From Colius striatus (Eukaryota > Chordata > Aves > Coliiformes > Coliidae), in the NCBI RefSeq assembly GCF_028858725.1, contig NC_084774.1, positions 2,330,001 through 2,394,000 of the forward strand: a stretch of 64,000 bases of DNA, given 5' to 3'. Below, piece by piece: positions 35,236-45,700 of this stretch. The translations under genes and the position numbers were made by a program. A model generated the notes under the pieces. The model had not been told where the DNA came from and did not search any database. It was given only the letters and a program-made list of their open reading frames with translations. Positions within the stretch are counted from its first letter, which is position 1; each line of letters begins with the position of its first letter.

Positions 35236-35430
35236 ACAGCCCAAACAGGCCCGTCTCACGCGGTCCGGCAGCCTCCTCGCGCAGCTCCGCACGGCTGCCC
35301 TTCCCGCATCATCCTCCCCGTTCCTGTGGTCCCTCAAGGCAAAGCCCAACTCCTGCTGGTACGGCACCGGCGCTGGGACTGCGCGGTGTGTGTGTGCGCG
35401 CTCCCGAGCTGCCGCCGGCGCAAGGCGCGG

Positions 35431-36186
35431 AGCGGGTGTGTGGGTGTGGGGGGGGGGGGAGTGTGTGGGGGTGTGTGGGGGGGTGTGTGGGTGTGGGTGT
35501 GTGTGGGGGTGTGTGTGTGTGTGGGGGGTGTGTGTGTGGGGCGGGGTGTGTGTGGGGGGTGTGTGTGTGGGGGGTGTGTGTGGGTGGGGGTGTGTGTGTG
35601 GGGGTGTGTGGGTGGGGGGGTGTGTGTGTGTGTGGGGTGTGTGTGTGTGTGTGGGGGGGGTGTGTGTGGGTGGGGGGGTGTGTGTGGGTGGGGTGTGTGG
35701 GGGGGTGTGGGGGGGGTGTGGGTGTGTGTGGGGGGTGTGTGTGGGGGGGTTTGTGTGGGGGTGTGTGTGTGGGGGGGTGTGTGGGGGGTGTGTATGGGTG
35801 GGGGGGTGTGTGTGGGGGGTGTGTGTGTGGGGGTGTGTGTGTGGGGGGTGTGTGTGTGGGGGGGTGTGGGTGGGGGTGTGTGGGTGGGGGTGTGGGGGGG
35901 GTGTGTGTGGGTGGGGGGGGTGTGTGTGGGGGGGGGTGTGTGTGGGGGTGTGGGGGGGGTGTGGGTGTGTGTGGGGGGTGTGTGTGGGGGGGTTTGTGTG
36001 GGGGTGTGTGTGTGGGGGGGTGTGTGGGGGGTGTGTATGGGTGGGGGGGTGTGTGTGGGGGGTGTGTGTGTGGGGGTGTGTGTGTGGGGGGTGTGTGTGT
36101 GGGGGGGTGTGGGTGGGGGTGTGTGTGTGGGGGTGTGGGGGGGGTGTGTGTGGGTGGGGGGGGTGTGTGTGGGGGGGGTGTGTGTA
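35431..36186 (+). repeat. G-rich GTGTG/GGGGG low-complexity repeat, with 243-bp internal duplication
   Basis: The + strand is almost only G and T, in (GT)n and G4-9 runs. Rare landmark bases show a nearly exact duplication: a TTT at 35750-35752 recurs at 35993-35995, and a lone A at 35794 recurs at 36037. Both are 243 bases apart, giving copies of about 35701-35943 and 35944-36186. The very long open frames in all six frames across it are artefacts of base composition. Confidence 0.9.
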
Positions 36187-36236
36187 GGGGGTGTGTGTGT
36201 GTGTGTGTGTGTCTGTGTCTGTCTGTCTGTGTGGGG

Positions 36237-36269
<33 letters not shown>

Positions 36270-36404
36270 TGTCTGTCTGTCTGTGTGGGGGTGTGTGTGT
36301 GTGTGTGTCTGTCTGTCTGTCTGTCTGTCTGTGTGGGGGTGTGTGTGGGGGGGGGAGGTGTGTGTGTGTCTCTGTCTGTGTGTCTGTGTGTGTCCCCGTG
36401 TCCC
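36187..36404 (+). repeat. (GT)n / (GTCT)n microsatellite before UQCC1 promoter
   Basis: Alternating (GT)n, (GTCT)n and GTGGGGGT blocks continue the G-rich repeat to the edge of the UQCC1 CpG island. GTCT runs of 4-7 units occur at about 36218, 36266 and 36307. Confidence 0.88.
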
Positions 36405-36720
36405 CGTGTGTGCGCGCTCCCGCGCGCGGCCCCGCGCAGGCGCAGTCGCAGGCCCCGCGCCGGAAGGGGCCGCGCGGGCGGAAGCGGCGCCGAGGACTCA
36501 TGGCGGCGCTGGCGCGGGCCGCGGTGAGTGGCGGGCGCGTCCCGGGGGTCGTCCCAGGCTGCCGGCGCTGCCCCGCACGGCCCCGCCGGCCGCTCCCCGC
36601 GCCCGCGGAGGCCCTTCCGGCGGGGCGTGCGAAGCGTTGCGTGTGTGCTGCGGCATCCCGTCCCCCCGCGGCCCCCTGTCCCGGCAGCGGCCTGGCGAAG
36701 GAGCGGGTCGCGCTTCAGCA
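36405..36720 (+). promoter_or_regulatory. UQCC1 CpG-island promoter
   Basis: A sharp switch from GT repeat to CpG-dense sequence spans UQCC1 exon 1. Visible motifs are an NRF1-type GCGCAGGCGC at 36434-36443, ETS/GABP-type CCGGAAG at 36460-36466 and CGGAAG at 36479-36484, and a YY1-type ATGGCGGC at 36500-36507 that includes the start codon. NRF1, GABP and YY1 sites are characteristic of nuclear genes for mitochondrial proteins, which fits UQCC1. There is no TATA box. Confidence 0.7.
36500..36523 (+). CDS. UQCC1: UQCC1 coding exon 1 (start)
   Basis: Eight codons, MAALARAA, ending at GTGAGT (36524). It is far too short to be seen as an ORF. It is chosen because it lies in the CpG island, begins like human MALLVRVL, and keeps phase 0 into the next exon. 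Confidence 0.8.
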
Positions 36721-39700
36721 CTTGTGCTGACACGGGAATGCTGCGGAGCTTTAGTGCTCCTGGTTGGGCATCGAGAAACTTGGGGTTTTTTCAGCCTGGG
36801 GTTTGTGCGTGTGCCCTGTGGGGCTGGGGTTGCTGTCCGCAGAGGTTTCTCTCTTGCTTGAGAGGTGTTTGGCAGCAAGGATGATGCAAAGGCCCCGGTT
36901 TCTGTGTTAAGAGAGCAGGTTGCTGTGAGTGTACGTGCACTAGTCGTGTACTAGAGTGTACACTAGCACACTAGAGTGTACGAGTCGTGCCACCCCACTC
37001 CTCTTTCTCATGTGTGTGTGTGTTTCCCTTGCCGTTAGCCTGCAGAGCCTTAGCAGCAGAGTACTGCTTCTTAGCAAATAGCCTAGAAAAGGGGAGTTTG
37101 TGCCAGGGTCTGATGTTCTGTCACAGTGCAAATACCGGGATGCCCAAGTGCTGCTTGTTGGAGACACATTTGTCAGGCCAATGAAAGGCCTTTGGTCAGA
37201 GGGCAATACCCACTTATGAAATTAATCCACTAAGTTCTTGGAACTGATGCCTCAGGGTGTGGTTTGTACAACCACGGGGAGCCCTGTCATTTCAGCTCAA
37301 GCTGAAAGCAAACGAGAGCAAACCTGCCTGAGAGTGAAGTGCAGCGACCTGCAGTTCCTCCTTCCTCCCACTCCAGCTCTTTCTCCTTGCTCATGGCTTT
37401 GTCCTGTTGCTTGCCATCACCGTTGCTGCCGTTTTGGTCCCTACGCTGCAAACGCTGGAGCGGCAGAACGCCAGCAACATAACATTATGTTAAAGGGTCG
37501 ACCATTAGCAAAGAGAGAGGGGGAAGCCAGGCAGGAGGGGAGCAGTGAGAGTGGTAGGGAAGCAGTGGATCACCAGCTAGGCTCAGCTGTGTGAGGAGCT
37601 GCACTCCCAGGGTGCGGTTGGCAGTGAAAACCTGCTCAAGGACTTGTGTCCTACGATTACCTGTCCCTGGCCAACCCCTCTCCCAGCTGCTTCTGGCATT
37701 CTTGTAGCACAGTAAGCTGGTTCAACTTTGCAGCCTGGCCAGATGAATTTCTCTTTGGAGGGAAGGAGATGTAGTTGTTTGCCTTTCTTTGTGTGATTTC
37801 AGGTGCCTCGCTTTTCAACCAAAGCAGCCTGTAAGCTGTGGTGAGTGGGAGGCAGGGGACTTGTGACAGCAACGACGTGCTTCAGCTCGGGTTTTGCTGA
37901 TCCTCAGTATTTCCCAGCAATTACTTTTGTGTTAGAACTTAATAGTTGCCTAATAGTATGAAAGTCAAGTCTTCAGACTTTCAGTGTCTTTTCTTCTGTC
38001 TTCAAGCCTTCTCAGCAGCTCACAGTGTGTGATACAGTCCTGATTGCTGTCTAAACGCTTCAGCTCTGCTAGGTAATACTGCCATTGTGATAAAGCTGTT
38101 CTTCACCTAAGAAGAGATGTTGATGAATAGTTTGCTACCTAAGGCCTTCCTCATGGTTGCCAGGACATTTAGAAGACCATAGTGACATCCTTTCATCTGT
38201 ATCTTGGCAAGGCAGCTGGCTGCAGGAGGTGCTTGTGCTGACTGCACACTACTCCTGAGTAATTCTGTTCAGTTTACACTTGGGACGTTTTCTTTCAGCC
38301 AAATGGAGAAGGAAAAGTAGTCCTTGTAGTTTGAAAGGAAGGTTCTGTTCTGCAGGGATGGCAGCTGAGGGAAGATTCCTTAGCTAGTGTTCCCTTTCTG
38401 TTGCTCTGCCATTTCCTACTGTTGTCTTTATTACTTGATTGTTTGTCACACCTCACCTTTTCAGTGTGTGTGTGCTTATTCTGTGTTTCTGTGTCTCTGA
38501 GGGAGCCCTGGCCCAGGCTGCCCAGGGAGGGTGTGGAGGCTCCATCTCTGGAGGGCTTCAAGACCCACCTGGACACATTCCTGGGTGGCCTGATCTAGGT
38601 GGGAGCTGCTTTGGCAGCGGGTTGGACTGGATGAGCTCTACAGGTCCCTTCTAACCCCACTATTCTACCATTCTAAAAAAAGAAGACTCCACCTCTTTTC
38701 CATAATACCTGACCCTTCATTGCAGAAAACAGTTGTCTTCAGTGAAACTGCTTTGGACAACATACACTGTTGAAATACTAAAAATCTCATTTGTACCTGA
38801 ACCAAGTGAGATAAAGATGCTTAAAAGCTGAGAGCTGGATGAAGGCTTTTGAGGGATCACTCAGGCATTTGAAGAATACTTCTTGAGCATTTGAATTTAT
38901 TGTAGAGGTATAAAAGTTGTGGTGTAATTTTATGATGTAGACAGCCTTTCCCCTTTCCCCTTTCCCCTTTCCCCTTTCCCCTTTCCCCTTTCCCCTTTCC
39001 CCTTTCCCCTTTCCCCTTTCCCCTTTCCCCTTTCCCCTTTCCCCTTTCCCCTTTCCCCTTTCCCCTTTCCCCTTTCCCCTTTCCCCTTTCCCCTTTCCCC
39101 TTTCCCCTTTCCCCATCTGTTTCTGCTGTCAAACCTGGGGTGTGCTTGCACTGGAAGGCAAGATTGTTCCAACATCAACATTTAAACTTCCATCTAGCAC
39201 AGGCTGGGAATTGAAGGATGGTTCTATACATGTATAAAACTTGTAGAAGTAGGAGGACACTTCAAGCTGTTTCCTGAGTCTTAGGCTCCTTTTCTCCATC
39301 ACTCTCCTGTCTGTTCCAGAGCTGCCAGGCTGGAGTGGCTCAGTGGGTTGCAGCACGCAGTGGATCGTTACCCATGGCCGCCGCCCAAGGCCAGTGGAGG
39401 CGGATGCTCTCTGATGTTTTCCAGGTAGGAAACCTGAGCATGGTAAAGTTGTGTAAAGAAAGAAAAGGGGTTAAGTTGGAATCAGTAAGAAGAAGGTAAT
39501 ATTTTTAACTAAAAAGGCTTCTAAAAGTGATGTCTCCAGTCTCTGTGTGTTGCTGTCATATCAAGGCAACGTCAAAGCTTTCTGCTGCTAAAAGGGTTAC
39601 TGCCCACTTCCTTATTACACACTTGTCTTCATTCCAGCTAGGTAGTCTTTTAATGGATCCAAATGATCTGTCATGAGCAGATGAGCAGCAGAAGTGCAAA

Positions 39701-42700
39701 TGTAGGTGTGATTTTGCCCAAGCAGCTGTTACAAGGTGGTTGTGATTGCGTGTGGTGTCCAGCACTTTGTTTGACAGATCGACTCCACTGCACCGCAGCC
39801 TTGGACTTCCTGGTTTGTTTACCTAGCACCACACAAGGTTAAGTAGTGTTGTTTCAGGAGAAAGCACTGCTTTGCAGTTCTGTTTCCAGTTCTGCAAAGT
39901 GTCAGATTGTGTCTGTCCACAGGAAATTAACTGGAACTTTGTGTAGTAGCAGCTTATGGTAAAGAGGTGAAAAATGTGTAACAAATGCGAGAGCTGCAGG
40001 TTACCTGAGCAGAACAGGAGTAGCTCTCTTGGTGTTTTCTTCTTGCATACAATAAAATGAGAAGAGATTGGAGCCTCTTCTTTGTCCTCCTGTATACTAC
40101 AGCTTGTGTCACAGAGCCATGACTTAGAGAATTAGAAACTTACCTGTAAGTTCTTTGGCTTGGAGAGCTTTTCTCAGCTAAGGACCTTCTGGTCCTGGGA
40201 AAAGTGCCTATGGTTTTGTGACACAACCACACCCTTAAAGCACTAGTCAGTATCACAGAACCCTAGAATCTTAAGGGCTGGAAGGGACCTGGAAAGCTCA
40301 TCCAGTGCAACCCCCCTGCCAGAGCAGCACCACCTAGAGCAGGGCACACAGGAACCAACCAGGTGGGTTGGAATGTCTCCAGAGAAGGAGACTCCACAGC
40401 CCATCTGGGCAGCCCCTGCCAGTGCTCCCTCAGCTCAACAGGGAAGGAATTCTTCCTTGTGTCTCTTTGGAACCTCTTCTGTCCCAGCTTGTGCCCGTTG
40501 CCCCTTGTCCTGTCCCTGGCCATCCCTGAGCACAGCCTGGCTCCAGCCTCCTCACACCCACCCTTGATGGATTTGTGACATGAATGAGCTCACCCCTCAG
40601 TCTCCTCCAAGCTGAAGAGCCCCAGCTCTCTTGGGAGTAGGGAAGGAAGCAGTTATGAAGTTAATTGATAAAGCTGGGCTTACTTTGAACCACCAGTAGA
40701 TTCTCTAGACTTCTGGAGATGACTACTCTGAACAAACCAGCAGATCTACTTTCCATGAACTTATTCATAAACAAGATACTGTTAATCTAGGTGTGCTGAG
40801 AGGCTGTGATAGGTATCCTGTAGTTTTCCTTCTTGTACACTACAGATGATGTTCTGTGACATTATAGTCATTGTAGTGTGAGCTTTTACCTTTCTCAAAT
40901 TGTGACCCACAGAGACAACTGAATAGCTGTAGATAAAAACAACATGAACTCTGTTTGTCTGCAATGCCAGGGAAAAGAATTATTCTTTAATAAGAGACAA
41001 ACTCCATAATGAGGAGTAGTGTGTGAGAAGATCAAAGCAGGTAGCCTGTGGTTTTGGGGAGTGGAGTGTTGTGTCAATCCATTCCATCAGTGCATTTACA
41101 GGATCCTGGAAGGTGTGTGGTGCAGGGCACTGAGCACAGACAGTTGTGCTTGTAGCAGTAACGGTAATGAATTGGTGGGTTTTTGTGAGACAAAGTGTTG
41201 CAGGATTAGGCTGAACTGTAATTGACTTGGAAGCAAACTAAGGGTGATTGGTGTAAAGTTAAGTGGTTACTAATCAACAGTCTCCTCATGTTTTCATTAC
41301 CCTTTCTTTTATGATTATTACTAGAGACACAAGGCTGGCCAGTTCCAACTCTCCAAATCCTGTGGTGGATTGATTCAAGCCAATGGAGCCGTTACACAGC
41401 AAACCAGATTCTTTTACAGAACAAATAAGGTTAGAAGAGTTTGATGTTTTTATTGTCAGAGTGCACACTGTACTGCAACTGATACAAACACAGATAACAA
41501 GACAGTTTCCAAAACGTGGGAGATTTAACTTTTGTATGAGGTGTTTTAGTGTAGCCTGAGTCATGGGTCCCATGGTTTGAGTGCTCTCTGTTCCTTTCCA
41601 GCAACTGAAGTGTCAGCACAGGAAGGTGCAGTGGCAGTTATCTGGGTGGTTATCTGGGTGTTATCTGGGGTTTCTTTCAATGAGGAAAGAAACTAAGTGA
41701 AGGAGAGCAGATATTGGGGTGGAGGGGGCAGATGTTCCTTTCTTACCTTTAAAAAGGGAAATCCGGACGTTGCCCGTACGTATTGGAAATGATGAGAAGT
41801 CTCCTGCCTGTTCAGCTTGGGAATGCTGTGTAAGGACAGTTCTGCCATCTGCTAAACACTGACAATTGTCAGGCAGTCTACCAGTAGTGACTAATTATGT
41901 GTAATAATGACTGTTCACCCATGCTACTTTCTTGATTTGTGGTCTTTGCATCTCTTCCGTTGTCTTTTGTCTCGAAACACACATTTTATGGAGCATGTAT
42001 CTTCTCCATAAGATTAGTTCAGTGCTTAATCCAAGGGAGTCAGCATCTCTCAACTAACAAATATCCCGATCCTGCTCTTGTTAATGCAATCTGAAGAAAA
42101 AGGCAAGATGGAATGTGTGCATGAGAAATAAGAGGACAGAAAGGAAAAGCAAGTTAGGGATGGATGGGTGAAACTTGGGAAAAAGCAGCAGTCCCAGTTT
42201 GCTGTCTGCCTCATTGTGTATTTTGCTGATATAGAGTTAAATACTGAGAAGTATTTTAAATTGGTTATTTTGACGTGCATGGACAAAATGGAAGAAGACA
42301 ATGAGATGTGTGGAAGAAAAGAACCCTTGGCTATTGTTTACATCTAGTTCTCAACTAGAGTCTCCTTTTTTTTCAGTCAGTTTTTCAGTAGATTTCAAAA
42401 TGTGAGGTGAACCAAACATTTTGCAGGCAAAGAGGCTGAAGCATACAAAATGACTTGCAGAATTCACCATGGCCAGCACTGAGAAGAGAATCCCCTGGTG
42501 CGTGCCTCTAGTCCTTATGCCTGCCTGCTGTGCCTCTCTTAATAGCGTGGTGCCTCTGTTAATAATCTTTAGAGGTTCTTCCAACCTCTGTGATCCATGC
42601 CATTTCAAAAGTTACCCTACTAGTGCTCAGAGAGCTATAGAGAATACAGCCAGGATGATCAGGAATGTGACCAGGCTCCAGTATGAGAAGAGGCTGCTTA

Positions 42701-45700
42701 GGAACCTTCTAAACTGAAGAGAGAACTGATGGGCGTGTGGATGATACTGGCCTATGGAAGTCATAGAAGATACTGAAAACAGGAATAGGAACTGGTTGTT
42801 TGCAGCTTCATCTAGGACAATATGGAACATCCAATGAGATGGCAGTGTTGGATTTAAAGCAGGCACAAGAGGACTTTTTTCACATAAGTAGGCCATGAGA
42901 TCCATGGACCACAAGGGGATTACATTGTTTCAAGCACTGAGGTGTTAGAGATGCATCCAATTGTTGCTGCCAGAAATGAACCTGTGGGTACATTTTCTAG
43001 TGCAGGAGTGACTGTCACAAACTGTGTAGGTACACCCCAGAAGCTGTGCTGTGTGTGCTGCATTCCTGTCAGAGGTGGCGTCCTGCTCTAAGTGTCCTGT
43101 GTTGCCAAATTCCTTCCCTACTAACATTCTTGTCTGTGTTTGTTTGTGTCTTAGGAGGAAGTGTTTAGGGTAAAATTCTAGCAAGTTAAAGCAATTTAAC
43201 ATTTCTTTGGTCAGGGAACCTTCTCAGACTAGAATGGCTCTCAGTTGTATCCCTCAGGTATACAGGGGAGAATAATGAGCATTAGATTTTGATTAGAAGG
43301 GTTAAAAGTAATTGTTTTGATAACAAAATGTTTATACTGCATGCTGAATTCAGTAGAAATTATTTGCTGGAGCACAAATGGCTGTTCCTGATTGCCATTA
43401 GCTGATTGCTACTGCCAGGATGCTCAGAGACAGAATGACACAAAGATGTCTTGTCAGCTGAGTGGTGTTTAAGATGTGCAGTTAATCTGGAAGAGGAACA
43501 TTTATCTTCATGTTTGCAGACACTGCAAATTACTGGGGGCCAAATACTTTCCTGGTTTGGATTTTCTGCAACTACCATTTAGTTTAAGAGGAATAGCAAT
43601 CTGGAAGAGGTTTTCAGTAAGAATGCTGGATTCATGTAGTTTCATTAGTTCTAAGATGGAAATGATTAGTTTACATAATATATAATAACTCTAGAATATG
43701 CTGTTCCTGGGAGAGTAAGAGAGGGAATGTGAAAGGTTAGCTTTGCTCAATTCCTGTGATTTGTTTGCTCATTTTATCTGCAAAAGATTTAAGTCCAAAT
43801 AAAGATGGACATCTAGAAAGAATATGGCAGTCTGGGATGGGAGCTGTTCTGCAGTGCTTGCATTTGTAAACAGAAGAATGTCACATGGGAAAAACAGCAT
43901 CATATTTTCCAGAAAAAACCTAAATATATGTTTTGTTAAACAAGGTAAACAAAACCTCTGAAATTAGTATTAAACTTGTAGCTTTTCTAACAAAAATGAT
44001 TGGTGAGATGTAATTGCTGAGACTGAGATATGTGACATTGCAACTTCACAGAGTCTTTCTGCAAAAGATTCCTTGCAGCCAACTGAAGAGAAAGTGGGTG
44101 CCTTCACAAGGATAATAGAAGCAATGGGTTTCACAGGACCACTGAAGTACAGCAGATGGGTAAAGCATTAATTTATTAATTATTGTGGTTGGTTGATACT
44201 TTCAGGCTTCTGACCCTCCTTCAGTTTCTTCAGGTATCTTGTTTTCTGCTTCATTTGTGGACCAAAGATATCAGCCTTACTGTCTTTAAGTCAAACACTC
44301 ACATAGAATCATAGAATGGTGGGGGTTGCAAGGGACCTTTAGAGATCATCTAGTCCAACCCCCCTGCAGAAGCAGGGTCACCTAGATCAGGTCACATAGG
44401 AATGTGTCCAGGTGGGTCTTGAAGACATCCAGGGAAGGAGCCTCCACAACCCCTCTGGGCAGCCTGTGCCAGGGCTCCCTCACCTGAACAGTAAAGTAGT
44501 TTTTTCTTATGTTTAAGTGGAACTTTCTGTGTTCCAGCTTAATCCCATCAGCCCTTGTCCTGTTACTATCTACTATAGAAAAGAGGGATGTCCCAACCTC
44601 CTGACACCCACCCTTTAGATATTTATAAATGTTAATGACCTCCCCCCTCAGCCTCCTCTTCTCCAGGCTGAACAGCCCCAGGTCCCGCAGCCTTTCCTCA
44701 CAAGGAAGATGCTCCAGTCCCCTGATCATCTTGGTGTCCCTGCACTGGCCTCTCTCCAGCAGTTCCCTGTCCCTCTGGAGCTGGGGAGCCCAGAACTGGA
44801 CACAGGACTCCAGATGAGGCCTGAGCAGGGCAGAGCAGAGGGGGAGCAGAACCTCCCTTGCCCTGCTGCCCACACTCTTCTTGCTGCCCCCAGGCTGCCA
44901 TTGGCTTCTTGCCCACGAGGGCACGTTGCTGCTCATGGTCAGTTTATTGTCACCCAGCACTCCCAGGTCTGTGTCTGCAGAGCTGCTCTCCAGCAGGTCA
45001 CCCCCAGCCTGTCCTGGTGCAGGGAGTTGTTCCTTCCCAGCTGCAGGACTCTGCCCTTGTCCTTGTTGAACCTTGTGAGGTTTCTGTCTGCCCAACTCTC
45101 AGCCTGTCCTGATGTCACTGAATGGCAGCACAGCCTCTGGGGAATCAGCCAGTGCTCCCAGTTTGGTGCCAGCAGGGAACTTGCTGAGGGTCTCTCTGTC
45201 CCCTCACCCAGGTGGTTGATGAAGATGTTGAACAAGACTGGCCCCAGAACCCATCCCAGGTGGAACTCCACTGCCACACGCCTCCAACTCCATTCTTCTG
45301 TCATCTTGTCTCTAATAATGACCACCTGCAGTTATCTAGCAATAATTTAATTGCAGCCCCAGCACACTGTGGTGCCTGTCTGTGCTGTTCCAGCCTACAG
45401 CTGCTTCAGGGCCTCCTGCGTGGAACTCACCATTTTTCTGTATTATGTATCGATGGAGTTTTCTTCTCTAAATGTGCCAGTTGCACTTTGAACTCTTGTA
45501 AGTTTATAGCATTCACAGCATTCAAGAAATGAAAAGATAAATGACACTTCAGGGGGTTAGGTATTTTGGTTAAAAGCAGTTGCTTTTAATCAGGTGATGC
45601 TAAATCTCACGAGAGCCGAGTTCCCGTCCCTTGTGCTTGTGTATGCATTGTTGTAATAAAGACTCTTGTTAGCTCTAAGTGTTGATTCAGAGTTCTCCTT

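Noticed and set aside
35193-36861. Several open frames of 265-511 codons on both strands (Val/Cys/Gly- and His/Thr/Pro-rich)
   Set aside because: They translate the GT/G-rich repeat. All frames are open because the sequence lacks A on one strand. No domain, and UQCC1 exon 1 lies in a different, short frame.
38787-39181. KGKGERG-repeat proteins on the minus strand
   Set aside because: Direct translation of the (GGGGAAA)24 heptamer repeat; present in three frames at once.
44382-45095. 237-codon minus-strand open frame as a gene
   Set aside because: It is the C-terminal part of CR1 ORF2 within a 5'-truncated LINE, matching several other copies in the window.
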